Position numbers and translations under genes: made by a program | The notes under the pieces: model-generated | What the model was told of the DNA's origin: nothing | Database searches by the model: none | The model's input: the letters and a program-made list of their open reading frames with translations, nothing else | NCBI RefSeq assembly: GCF_900115055.1 | Contig: NZ_FOVD01000001.1 | Coordinates: 744,001-808,000, forward strand | DNA length: 64,000 nt | Direction: 5' to 3' | From: Chryseobacterium oleae | GTDB lineage: Bacteria; Bacteroidota; Bacteroidia; Flavobacteriales; Weeksellaceae | Part shown: piece after piece, positions 26,241 through 35,069 of the stretch | Layout: each line of letters begins with the position of its first letter | Position numbering within the stretch: the stretch's first letter is position 1

Positions 26241-26849
26241 TCAGTAAAATTGCTTTACGATATCAATAATTTCAGTTTCGGGATCCATAAAGAGGTACAT
26301 ACTTCCCTCATCATGGAAAAAATCACCTTTTTTTATTTCAATCTGTCCTAAAAAGAACAGGGGTTGATTGTTTTTAACAGGCCATTCCGGATTCTGTAAC
26401 CATTTGGGAGGTTTAGTCTGGTATTTAAAAAGTTCCGTGTAGCGTTGTTTTATGTGTTGTTTCTGTTCGGATTTTGAAAGTGTTTTGTCTTTTGGCAGAA
26501 TATGCTGTTCGATTAATCCGGGATCAGCGTCTATATATTTGGGACTGGTACTTAAAATTAGTTCATACTCATCAGACTTTTGTGCGGAAGCTGTGATCTC
26601 TATCCCAATTTTGCTTAAAAACAGTTGTACCGTTCCGTGAGCATTGACTCTTCCTTCAGCATTTTTATAATCCTGCTCAATCAGATAAAAGTAAGCGTTG
26701 GTGTTTTGTAAATAAGTCCCCTGCCAATTTATGGACGGATCTGAAAGCTGCTTTTCCAAATCCTTATTGGTATAAAGCTGCTGTTCAAAGTCTTTATTGG
26801 AAAGTTTACCCTCCACGAAATCTTTTAAAATCTGTATTTCATCTGCCAT
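26241..26849 (-). CDS. Hypothetical cytoplasmic protein, weak YwqG/DUF1963-like C-terminus
   Basis: The 202-residue soluble protein has no signal peptide. The N-terminal 45 residues are a charged helical segment (ILKDFVEGKLSNKDFEQQLYTNKDLEKQL). The C-terminal part contains WPVKNNQPLFFLGQIEIKKGDF followed by an acidic strand SMYLFMDPETEI; the WP...PLFFLGQI pattern is reminiscent of the YwqG (DUF1963) family, which includes immunity-like proteins. I cannot support a function. It is a single gene with its own terminator at 26088-26121, separate from the synthase operon. Confidence 0.6.
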   Translation of the reverse strand: MADEIQILKDFVEGKLSNKDFEQQLYTNKDLEKQLSDPSINWQGTYLQNTNAYFYLIEQDYKNAEGRVNAHGTVQLFLSKIGIEITASAQKSDEYELILSTSPKYIDADPGLIEQHILPKDKTLSKSEQKQHIKQRYTELFKYQTKPPKWLQNPEWPVKNNQPLFFLGQIEIKKGDFFHDEGSMYLFMDPETEIIDIVKQFY

Positions 26850-27024
26850 CTGTCAGTATTTTTTCCCGTCATAGAAGACGAAGGATCAAATTTAAGTCAA
26901 AAAAATCACACCAGAATGATAAAAGAATCCGCGTGATCTGCAAAATTGGCGAGACCTATTTTTTTAAGCTCGCAGATTTCACAGATCAAGCAGATGTTGT
27001 TTTTTTAATTAAAATACCTATAAA

Positions 27025-29400
27025 TTAATCCCTGTTCCCGCTTTTGGCTTGTCTTACCGCCTGATTGTCTTTTTGATTAAATCTATAAACCAGCGTTAAC
27101 CGATACCGCGCGGCATTAGGAATATTAGTCTGGCTGATGTCATAATCTGTTCCTACGGTTCTGCTGTTTGACTTTCGTAATCCAAAAAGGTTACTGATAT
27201 CGAACATCAGCGTTGCTTTGTCTTTTAAAAACGTTTTGCTGAGTCCAAAATCAATGCTGTGAAGAGCATCTGTACGGGTTTGCGCTGTAGCATTGGCTCC
27301 TCTGAAATTATAAAGCGTCTGAAAAGCAAGTTTGTTTTTCAGCTTCAACTGAGCACTTACACGGGAGGTTAAAGTATTCCCGGAATAATCGAAGCTCTGA
27401 TCTTTATAACTTCCCTGTTCGGCATAATGGAACAGATTAAGCTCTGTATTCACCTGCAGCCATTTGACCGGATTATAAAGTACTGATAGTTCAAAACCGT
27501 GACGGGTTTCCCTATGAATATTAACCGGCATTGTGATAAACAACCCTTCTGCATTCCGGAACGTATAATCCTCCATCACTCCGGTGTTTCGCTGATAATA
27601 AAAGGATGGGTTGAGCGTAAGCGTCTTCCAGTTTTTAAGGAAAGCGATTTCAAAGACATTGGCGTATGATGGGTTAAGATCCGGATTTCCTACATAACGG
27701 CTGGTCAGATCAGTCAGTTCATTAAAAGGGTAAATCATGCCTAATCTTGGTCTGTTGATTCGCTTGCTGTAACTTCCCTGTAAAGTTGACCGCTCATTGA
27801 AACGGTAGCTTATGTTGAATGTCGGAAACAATCGGTTATAATCTTTTTTATTGCTATAGCTTCCCGCGCGGTCTTCGATCCCGATATGGGTGAGTTCGCC
27901 ACGCAAACCAGCCTGATAACTTAATGCTCCGGTCTTTCCGGAAAACTGGACGTAAGCGCTTCCAATCAATTCTTTATACAACAAATGATTATCAATCTGT
28001 TCAATGATTTCCCAGCCTGCAGAATTTTGTTGTTCTGCAATAAAGTCGCTGTTCACTCTCCTATCCTCTAATTTCAAACCGAATTCAAGGGTAGACGTAC
28101 TGTCAAGAGGCTGTATCATATCTGTTTTAATCATAAAGTCTTTACTGGCGCCCATTGAACCTGTTCTGATCATCGGTAAATCAATAGCAGTTGGAAATAC
28201 TTTGCTGGTTGATAAATTCCAGTCTTTGTCGCTGTCCCAGAAATCGTACTGCATATCTACTGTCAGTTTCTTACCTTCCTTAGCGAAGTTTTTGGTATAG
28301 TTCAATTCGAGCTGATTGTAGCTTCGTTTTTCCCATGATTCGCCCTTTCTGGTGAGGCTGCTGTCTATAGCCCCGTTTTTATTTGAATAGACATAGTTCA
28401 GTTGGGTCTTGTCATGATCATTAGTTGAGTTTCGCATGAAAGCTGCAGTAATAGTATTATGATCATTGACCTTAAAGTCGGCTCCAAAATAAAGTAATTT
28501 GGCATCATCGTGTCTTTCCTCATCCTGTCTTCTGTTCAGATCAACTCTTTCTCCTGAAAGTCCGGTGGACTGTTTCATCGTGTACAAACCTACATAATCA
28601 GATAACCGAATGCCATATGTCGCAAACAGATTGAGCCTGTCCGATTTATAATTCAGACTCGGACTGATCCGTGTTTCATTGGGAATACCGCCTACCAGAC
28701 GAAGCTGACCACTGAATCCTCCTTTTTTATTCTTTTTAAGTATGATATTGATAATCCCTGCAGAACCCGCCGCATCAAATCTGGAAGAAGGATTCGTGAT
28801 CACCTCCACACGCTCCACCTGATCGGCAGGCACCTGTTCCAAAGCATTACCCTGAGTAAGCCCGGTCCGGCGACCGTCAATCAATACCAATACATTATTA
28901 TTCCCCCGCAGACTGATTTCTCCACCAGGGCTTACACTCACTGAGGGAACAACGTTGAGAAGATCCGTTACGGCTCCCGATTGTGAGAGTACATCCTTGC
29001 CTACTTCAAAAACTTTTTTGTCCAGCTTTAAACTTATGGATGAACGCAGGCCTGTTACAGAGACTTCCTGCAATAGCTTTGTATCAGATTCTAAAATAAC
29101 TGTCCCTACATTGATTACCTCATCAGACTTGACTTCTACAGGTCTGCTTATGGTTTTAAAACCTGCAAAACTGTAACTGATGGTATACTTTCCCGCCGGA
29201 ATGCTTTCCAGTCTGAATATGCCTTTGTTATCCGAAATACCCGCTGCAATGGCTTTATCTCCACTTTCCTTTAATGTTACCGTTACATAAGATATAGGTA
29301 CGGCTGATTTTTCCTGAATAATTCCGGTAATCTGACCTTTCTGTGCTAATGAATACTGGACAGAAAAGAGGCTAAAAATAATGATGGCTGCTTGTTTCAT
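27025..29400 (-). CDS. Outer-membrane beta-barrel receptor (TonB-dependent-receptor-like)
   Basis: The 791-residue protein has a signal peptide (residues 1-19), a carboxypeptidase-regulatory-like beta-sandwich (GQITGIIQEKSAVPISYVTVTLKE, about 20-105), a TonB plug domain (LLNVVPSVSVSPGGEISLRG then VLVLIDGRR, about 125-225) and a long beta-barrel ending LTLVYRFNQK. It resembles the flavobacterial outer-membrane beta-barrel family without a SusD partner. No SusD gene is adjacent, so a small siderophore, peptide or metal chelate is more likely than a glycan ligand. It is divergent from the LytS-type kinase at 29510, separated by 109 bases, which suggests regulation by that system. Confidence 0.85.
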   Translation of the reverse strand: MKQAAIIIFSLFSVQYSLAQKGQITGIIQEKSAVPISYVTVTLKESGDKAIAAGISDNKGIFRLESIPAGKYTISYSFAGFKTISRPVEVKSDEVINVGTVILESDTKLLQEVSVTGLRSSISLKLDKKVFEVGKDVLSQSGAVTDLLNVVPSVSVSPGGEISLRGNNNVLVLIDGRRTGLTQGNALEQVPADQVERVEVITNPSSRFDAAGSAGIINIILKKNKKGGFSGQLRLVGGIPNETRISPSLNYKSDRLNLFATYGIRLSDYVGLYTMKQSTGLSGERVDLNRRQDEERHDDAKLLYFGADFKVNDHNTITAAFMRNSTNDHDKTQLNYVYSNKNGAIDSSLTRKGESWEKRSYNQLELNYTKNFAKEGKKLTVDMQYDFWDSDKDWNLSTSKVFPTAIDLPMIRTGSMGASKDFMIKTDMIQPLDSTSTLEFGLKLEDRRVNSDFIAEQQNSAGWEIIEQIDNHLLYKELIGSAYVQFSGKTGALSYQAGLRGELTHIGIEDRAGSYSNKKDYNRLFPTFNISYRFNERSTLQGSYSKRINRPRLGMIYPFNELTDLTSRYVGNPDLNPSYANVFEIAFLKNWKTLTLNPSFYYQRNTGVMEDYTFRNAEGLFITMPVNIHRETRHGFELSVLYNPVKWLQVNTELNLFHYAEQGSYKDQSFDYSGNTLTSRVSAQLKLKNKLAFQTLYNFRGANATAQTRTDALHSIDFGLSKTFLKDKATLMFDISNLFGLRKSNSRTVGTDYDISQTNIPNAARYRLTLVYRFNQKDNQAVRQAKSGNRD

Positions 29401-29509
29401 GATGTAAATTTAAATCGCAGAAACAGTCGTTCACAGCAGAAACATCTGAACAACTCTACAGGCTTTCAAACGACATCCTGTTTTTCAAATTAGCTTGTAT
29501 ATTTACATC

Positions 29510-31174
29510 ATGCATACTTTAATGTTTTTATTAACACTGCTCAGCCTGCTGGCCACGCCTGTTATCCGCAATGAGGACCCGATACCGCTCTATAAAACCG
29601 GAGACCATATGGCGTGGGCTGATAAAAATTATAACGATAAAGGCTGGTCGGAAACGAGAGGCAATACATCAGACAAAATATTCTGGTCACGTACCCAGCT
29701 CGATCTGCGTCCGGTGGAGAATGAATTGACCCCTCTCGGACTTCAGATTGATTCCTTCGGGGCTTTTGAAGTATATTGGGACGGCATACTAATCGGTAAA
29801 AACGGACAGCTTCCAAAAAACGGAAATCCTGAAATCCCGGGAACCGAGTGCAGCTATTACAGAATTCCGGATCATCTGATTTCGCCGGGCCTTCACACCA
29901 TTGCTATGCGTAGTTCCCAGTCACTGCATCCGGATGTGCAGCGAAGCATAGGATTTGATATCAATAATTACACAACATTAATCACAAGACCATTGATCAC
30001 AATGGCTTATATGAACCTGATGGCCGGAGCTTTTCTGATCGCGGCAGTTTATTATTTTTTCCTTTATCTGAACAGCAAACGGAGACAGAAGGACATCCTG
30101 ATATTTGCAACCATCTGTCTTCTCTTTTTTACTTTACTGATCATGGAGTATCTGAAATTCCATGTGGTGATTCCTTATTCTGAGTTCTTCATACGTCTTG
30201 AGATCATCGGATGGCTGACATTTGCCAATGCATTGCTCGTTCCGTGGTATTTTATGATTCAGTTTAACTTCAGACATGGAAAATGGCTGATGCTCGCTCT
30301 TCTGCTTACATTGTTGGGACTCTATTGGTTCAATTATGGCCATTATGACCTGACTGCCCGACTCTACAGTCTGGCTATGCTGATCGCTGCTTTTATTGTG
30401 GTTCTAAATGGTATTATTCAAAAGGAAAAAGGAGGATTTATTGCTCTGGCAGCTCTTTTGGCGAGTGCATTGGTCAACAGGATTGTGGTTTATGATTTCG
30501 GTTTATTCATTAGTTTTACCATTATTGTGCTGTCGATGCTTTATCTTCACTCTATCCGTACCAGTGTTATTGAGGCAGAACACCAGAATGCGGTTTTGCT
30601 TTCATCAAGACTTCAACTGGAGCTGCTTAAAAAGAATATTCAACCTCACTTTTTAAGGAATACCCTGACTTCAATGATGGATTGGGTGGAAGAATCTCCT
30701 AAGGATGGTGCCCGTTTTATACAGGCACTGGCCACAGAATTTGACATTATGAACGAAATCTCTGAACAAACTTTGATCCCTGTCACCAAAGAACTGGAGC
30801 TTTGCCGTCAACATATATCTGTGATGGGTTTCCGGAAAGAAATGAATTATATCTGGGAGGAAAAGGAAATTAATAAAACACAGCTGATCCCGCCGGCGGT
30901 TATTCATACGTTGCTGGAGAATGGTATTACCCACAGTGAACCTTTGTCCGGAAATACGATTCAGTTTATAATCCATTATTCTATATCAAAAGAGGCTTGT
31001 CAGTATACTTTTGAAACTATCGCGAAGAACCGGCAAATCATGACAGACCGCACGGGCGGAAACGGCTTTAAGTATATCAAAGCAAGACTGACTGAAAGTT
31101 ATGGTTCAAACTGGACATTCGAATCGGGTGCCACGGAAAACGGCTGGAAGTCTACCATTCAAATTTTAAAGTAA
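29510..31174 (+). CDS. LytS-type sensor histidine kinase with extracytoplasmic sandwich and multi-TM domain
   Basis: I use the ATG at 29510; a TTG five codons upstream is possible but overlaps a promoter-like TATATTTA. About 554 residues. The N-terminus is a signal/anchor helix, then an extracytoplasmic beta-sandwich-like domain (about 20-150, WADKNYNDKGWSE ... AFEVYWDG), then about seven membrane helices (about 165-350) as in 7TMR-DISM proteins. The cytoplasmic His_kinase domain has the acceptor motif NIQPHFLRNTL (His380) and an ATPase-like part with LLENGITH and GGNGFKYIKARL. It should phosphorylate the LytTR regulator whose ATG overlaps its stop codon by one base. Confidence 0.85.
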   Translation: MHTLMFLLTLLSLLATPVIRNEDPIPLYKTGDHMAWADKNYNDKGWSETRGNTSDKIFWSRTQLDLRPVENELTPLGLQIDSFGAFEVYWDGILIGKNGQLPKNGNPEIPGTECSYYRIPDHLISPGLHTIAMRSSQSLHPDVQRSIGFDINNYTTLITRPLITMAYMNLMAGAFLIAAVYYFFLYLNSKRRQKDILIFATICLLFFTLLIMEYLKFHVVIPYSEFFIRLEIIGWLTFANALLVPWYFMIQFNFRHGKWLMLALLLTLLGLYWFNYGHYDLTARLYSLAMLIAAFIVVLNGIIQKEKGGFIALAALLASALVNRIVVYDFGLFISFTIIVLSMLYLHSIRTSVIEAEHQNAVLLSSRLQLELLKKNIQPHFLRNTLTSMMDWVEESPKDGARFIQALATEFDIMNEISEQTLIPVTKELELCRQHISVMGFRKEMNYIWEEKEINKTQLIPPAVIHTLLENGITHSEPLSGNTIQFIIHYSISKEACQYTFETIAKNRQIMTDRTGGNGFKYIKARLTESYGSNWTFESGATENGWKSTIQILK

Positions 31175-31872
31175 TGAATATAGTAATTATAGAGGACGAG
31201 ACCAGAATTGCCCGCCGTTTGGAGCGTATGACCGCTGAATTTTTTGCAGACAGGCTGAATGAAATCATTATCTGTGATTCTCTGCAAAAGGGACTTGATC
31301 AGGTTTCTTTCCGGGTTCCGGATCTTCTGCTGCTCGACCTTAACCTCAATGGGGATAATGGTTTTGAGTTGTTGGAGCAGATGGTAGCTGCTTCTTTTCA
31401 CACGATCATTGTTTCTGCCAATATCGATAAAGCGATCACGGCTTTTGCGTATGGCGTTCTGGATTTTGTTCCCAAACCTTTTGATCAGGAAAGACTTTTT
31501 AAGGCTTTGACCAGGTTTGTCAGCCCAGCCTTAAAACCGGATGAAGGCATTAAATATCTTGCAGTCAAAAGAGCAGGACAGGTTCGTCTCATCCATATTT
31601 CTGAAGTGATCTACATCAAAGGGGCTGGAATTTATACCGAGCTGCATCTCAGCAACGGGCTGAATGAGCTCCACGATAAGTCACTTGAGCATTTGCAGCA
31701 GCTTCTTCCCGACAGATTTGAACGTATCCACAAGTCTTATCTTGTTAATTTTCAACAGATTGAAAAGATCATCATCAATCCCGGGACACGCTATGGAGCC
31801 TTGCTTAAAACCGGTGAAGTGCTTCCGGTAGGACGTTCCAGGTATAAAGATTTGAAAAATAAAATGGTCTGA
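31174..31872 (+). CDS. LytTR-family response regulator
   Basis: The 232-residue protein has a receiver domain (1-120) with acidic pocket EDE (residues 7-9), phosphorylation site LLLLDLNLNG (Asp55) and KPF, followed by a LytTR DNA-binding domain (about 128-232: YLAVKRAGQVRLIHISEVIYIKG ... RFERIHKSYLVNF ... GEVLPVGRSRYKDLK). It starts in TAATG overlap with the kinase. LytTR proteins bind direct repeats upstream of target promoters. Likely targets are near: the divergent receptor gene at 27025-29400 is the first candidate, by position only. Confidence 0.9.
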   Translation: MNIVIIEDETRIARRLERMTAEFFADRLNEIIICDSLQKGLDQVSFRVPDLLLLDLNLNGDNGFELLEQMVAASFHTIIVSANIDKAITAFAYGVLDFVPKPFDQERLFKALTRFVSPALKPDEGIKYLAVKRAGQVRLIHISEVIYIKGAGIYTELHLSNGLNELHDKSLEHLQQLLPDRFERIHKSYLVNFQQIEKIIINPGTRYGALLKTGEVLPVGRSRYKDLKNKMV

Positions 31873-31903
31873 TGCCTGAATTTAACAACGAAGATGCGGT
31901 TCT

Positions 31904-32917
31904 TTAAAATAAACTCAGGTCGTACTGCTTCACCAGGTCTAAAATCATATGATAGCCCGCTGCAGAATTTCCATGCTGATCCAATGCAGGGCTGAAAACA
32001 CCAATGCCCATTTTTCCGGGAACGCTTACGGTAATTCCTCCTCCAACGCCAGATTTGCTCGGAAGACCTACGGTTCTGGCATATTCTCCGCTGAATTCGT
32101 ACATGCCGGCAATAAGCATTTGGGATTGAATCAGTCTTGACATTTCTGCATTTTTATACTTGCTGTCTCCGTCAAAACGAACACATTCATTCGCAAAGAA
32201 ATAGCCTATTTTAGCCAAATCTTCAGCGGTAAGTTCTATAGAGCACTGTCTGAAATAATTATCCAGCTGATCTTCATTTCCTGAAATCAGTCCGTTATTT
32301 TTCATCAGGTAAAACATGCCGCGGTTACGGTGTCCTGTAGATTTTTCGGATTCGTAAACAGATGTACTGTAATCAAGGGTTTGATTTTTGGTGATGTAGC
32401 GTACCATATCCAGAATTTTCAGAAATGGTTTTTCGCCATCGCCGGAAATTAATGAAGTGGTGAGAATGGCACCAGCATTCATCATCGGATTCAATGGCTT
32501 GCCCGTAGTTTCGAGGTTTGAAAAATGATTGAAAGGTTGATCGGTTCCGAAATAGCCCATTTTATCAAAGACATTGGTTTCCCCTTTTTCACTGACAGCA
32601 ATCATCAATGCAATGATTTTGGAGATACTCTGCATGGTGAATTTCTTCTGTACATCTCCTACATTAAAGACTTTTCCGTTTTTTTCCACGACTGAGAATG
32701 CAATTGCCTTAGCATCCATATTTCCCAGCTCGGGAATATAATCTGCTACTTTACCCTTTGTATAATAGGTTCTGTTTTTTTCCAGAATACTGCTTAATGT
32801 TTTCTCTGAGATGGTTGAAATGTCTGCTGTTTTCTGAGCAAACATCACCGTATTAAAGGAAAGAAAAGCTGCAATACAGATTCCTTTTGCAGAAACTAAG
32901 AAACTATTGTTGTTCAT
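31904..32917 (-). CDS. glsA: Glutaminase A with secretion signal
   Basis: The protein has the serine-dependent beta-lactamase-fold glutaminase signature: MQSISKIIALM supplies the SxxK dyad, followed by PLNPMMNAGAI, with YESEKSTGHRNRGM and GVGGGITVSVPG later. It hydrolyses L-glutamine to glutamate and ammonia. I use the start at 32917 (MNNNSFLVSAKGICIAAFLSFNTVMFAQ) because it gives a Sec signal peptide, so the enzyme should act in the periplasm or outside, unlike cytoplasmic E. coli GlsA. The ATG at 32962 adds 15 residues that would spoil the signal. It is convergent with the LytTR regulator gene (31 bases apart). Confidence 0.9.
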   Translation of the reverse strand: MNNNSFLVSAKGICIAAFLSFNTVMFAQKTADISTISEKTLSSILEKNRTYYTKGKVADYIPELGNMDAKAIAFSVVEKNGKVFNVGDVQKKFTMQSISKIIALMIAVSEKGETNVFDKMGYFGTDQPFNHFSNLETTGKPLNPMMNAGAILTTSLISGDGEKPFLKILDMVRYITKNQTLDYSTSVYESEKSTGHRNRGMFYLMKNNGLISGNEDQLDNYFRQCSIELTAEDLAKIGYFFANECVRFDGDSKYKNAEMSRLIQSQMLIAGMYEFSGEYARTVGLPSKSGVGGGITVSVPGKMGIGVFSPALDQHGNSAAGYHMILDLVKQYDLSLF

Positions 32918-33038
32918 AAAGGTATTTTCGGCTAACATCTTATCATCAACCCCGAAAAACAAAGATAAAGTATTTCATCCTTCACTAGCAAATGTCCTGA
33001 AAATATACAGGGTTTAACAGGATCTAACCTGATTAAGT

Positions 33039-33105
33039 ATTTCTACTCAAAACCGTAATTGGTCATTTCTACTCTAAAAAAAATGCGCTGTTCTTTGTTA
33101 CTTTG
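33039..33105 (+). promoter_or_regulatory. Possible promoter with two 10-bp direct repeats upstream of the 138-residue protein
   Basis: ATTTCTACTC occurs at 33039-33048 and 33065-33074, 26 bases apart, followed by a near-consensus minus-7 box TTACTTTG (33098-33105). The repeats would sit roughly 40-75 bases upstream of the start of transcription, a usual place for an activator. No good minus-33 TTTG is seen at the right distance. Confidence 0.35.
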
Positions 33106-33200
33106 AACTACCAATCAAGCGGCATCAATAAAGGTTAATTCCTCAACTGAGACGCTTAAAAAAGCAGAGGTAAAAACTAACCAACCAAAATACAACCAAC

Positions 33201-33617
33201 ATGGAAACATCAAATGTAAGCGGAACCGCCAACTCATCCGGTCAGCTTCAATTAGGGAACGGGGCCCAATTCTGGGTTTATCTGTCTCCTCAGAACAATA
33301 CAGCCAAAATGATTTCAACATGGCGTGTTACATTCTCACAGGGTAACTGGAGTGATTCTATTTCAAGTGATGCACCCACTAAACAAATTCAGACGCCTAA
33401 CCTTTCGGGAATCTTTGATATTAAAGTAGAGTTATTAAGCGGTTCTACCGGTACATGGCGCCAGATCCCTCCTCAGCAGGGAAGCTATAATGAAATAGGC
33501 TGTAACTCCAATTGTGCATCAATGGTAGGTATCGTTGCAGACAGTACCACTCCTCCTCCAGGTGCAGTTAATGCCCATTTCTGGACGACGTGGGATGCGA
33601 TGTGCAAAGCTCAATAA
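33201..33617 (+). CDS. Hypothetical 138-residue beta-rich protein upstream of two flavin oxidases
   Basis: No signal peptide, membrane segment or known motif is seen. The sequence is rich in Ser, Thr, Asn, Gln and Gly with alternating hydrophobic residues (GAQFWVYLSPQNN, STWRVTFSQGNWS, GIFDIKVELLSG), as in small beta-sandwich or lectin-like domains. The C-terminus has a CxxxC pair (Cys101, Cys105), a triple proline, and HFWTTWDAMCKAQ with a third cysteine. It is followed after a large hairpin by a sarcosine/N-methyltryptophan-oxidase-like gene and an L-amino-acid-oxidase-like gene. It may be a binding protein, a carrier or a substrate of those enzymes; nothing in the sequence decides. Confidence 0.65.
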   Translation: METSNVSGTANSSGQLQLGNGAQFWVYLSPQNNTAKMISTWRVTFSQGNWSDSISSDAPTKQIQTPNLSGIFDIKVELLSGSTGTWRQIPPQQGSYNEIGCNSNCASMVGIVADSTTPPPGAVNAHFWTTWDAMCKAQ

Positions 33618-33657
33618 AAGCTTAAAAAAGTCTTAATCATAACCAGTCCATATCCTT

Positions 33658-33743
33658 CAATTGCCGGCCGTTTTTTTTCGAGTGATAGTGCATGATGTAA
33701 AACTCGTGTGTTTAAACCTTTCGAAAAACACGGCCGGTAATTG
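33658..33743 (+). other. Large inverted repeat (about 23 bp arms) between the small protein and the oxidases
   Basis: Arm 33658-33681 and arm 33721-33743 are complementary except for one gap and two mismatches, with a GGCCGG core. The 39-base loop contains a competing small stem (CGAGT 33679-33683 / ACTCG 33702-33706). The right arm is followed by TTTTT, so it can act as a terminator or attenuator that lets the upstream gene be expressed more than the oxidases. Confidence 0.6.
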
Positions 33744-33870
33744 TTTTTCTGACTAAATATTCAATTTCAGAACGGGACTTTTAGGTTGAATGTTCGAAAG
33801 AATTACAATCCATTGATGTATTACTCTTTCATCCATTTCAATCGCTGTAAAAACTAATACTACAAAACCT

Positions 33871-35058
33871 ATGAAAACAGAAAACTACGACGTCATCGTT
33901 ATTGGTGGCGGAGCCATAGGCCTGGCTACTGCCTACCATCTTGGCCAACGAAAGGCTAAAACCTTAGTACTGGAACAGTTCACTTTTGTGAATCAGCTTG
34001 GAAGTTCTGCCGGAGTTTCCCGCCAGTTCCGTATTCCTTACCCGGATGAATATATGGTAAAAATGGCTCTTGAAGCACAACCTTACTGGGACGAGCTGGA
34101 AAAGAAGACCAACACTTCTCTGCTGGATAAAGTGGGTACACTTTGGTTTGGAGATCCTGAAGTACATTCCACGGAAGGAAATATTGCCCTGGCTGAGCAG
34201 GCCCTGAAAGAACTGGGTGTTCCCTACACTACCCTAACGGCAAAAGAAATCGAAGAAAAGTACCATTTTAAAAACTTACCGGACAATTATACCGGACTAT
34301 TTCAGCCGGATGGTGCAAGCATCAATTTTAAATTAACAATTGAAACGCTTTTAGGACTTTGCCAACAGGAAGAAACCGTTCAGTTAGAAGAAAATTCGCC
34401 TGTACTTGACATCAAACAGATAGGTGACCTTTTTGAACTTACGACTCCTAACGGAATTTATATTGCTAAAAAACTGGCGATTATTCCGGGACCTTACATT
34501 AACAGTGTCATCAATTTACTGGATTTTAAAATAGAAGCTACCTACTGGAATATGTCTTCGGCATATTTTAAGAAAACAGATCCCAACATACAGTATCCAA
34601 CCTGGTTTGTGTTCCAGAATGCTATTGAGGAAAATGGCAATCAGTTCTATGGTTTTCCTTCTGTAGACTGGGATCATCCGGAATACATCCGCGTGGCACC
34701 GGATTTTGTCATTAATCCTTTGGAAGAACCTAATGACCGTACATTAATTCCCAATCCTCAGGAACTGGCCTATACTTCCGATTGGGTACAACAACATATG
34801 ACAGGACTGGCTACAGAGCCTGAATATACTTCAACCTGCCTTATTGCTTTGAGCAAAATACCGAATAAGGAACTACTGATTGATTTCGCACCCAAATATG
34901 TCCCGAATTATAAAAACATTGTGGTGTATGCCACAGGATGGGCTGCAAAATTCACTCCATTCCTCGGGAAAATCATGTCTGATCTTGCCTTAGACGGACA
35001 TACGGATTTTGATATTTCTCATTTCCAGTTAGGACGTAAATACTTTAAAGCCATTTAA
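33871..35058 (+). CDS. FAD oxidase of the sarcosine/N-methyltryptophan oxidase family
   Basis: The 395-residue protein begins with the dinucleotide-binding motif VIVIGGGAIGLATAYHLGQ (residues 8-26) and has GSSAGVSRQFR near 44-54, typical of MSOX/MTOX/DadA-like oxidases. Near the C-terminus STCLIAL supplies Cys323, which matches the cysteine that carries covalent 8-alpha-S FAD in monomeric sarcosine oxidase, followed by LLIDFAP and a GWAAKFTPFLGK motif in the place of GHGFK. It should oxidise a secondary or primary amine to an imine, making H2O2. It is 11 bases upstream of the L-amino-acid-oxidase-like gene and so cotranscribed. The amine substrate is unknown. Confidence 0.8.
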   Translation: MKTENYDVIVIGGGAIGLATAYHLGQRKAKTLVLEQFTFVNQLGSSAGVSRQFRIPYPDEYMVKMALEAQPYWDELEKKTNTSLLDKVGTLWFGDPEVHSTEGNIALAEQALKELGVPYTTLTAKEIEEKYHFKNLPDNYTGLFQPDGASINFKLTIETLLGLCQQEETVQLEENSPVLDIKQIGDLFELTTPNGIYIAKKLAIIPGPYINSVINLLDFKIEATYWNMSSAYFKKTDPNIQYPTWFVFQNAIEENGNQFYGFPSVDWDHPEYIRVAPDFVINPLEEPNDRTLIPNPQELAYTSDWVQQHMTGLATEPEYTSTCLIALSKIPNKELLIDFAPKYVPNYKNIVVYATGWAAKFTPFLGKIMSDLALDGHTDFDISHFQLGRKYFKAI

Positions 35059-35069
35059 AACAATCAACC

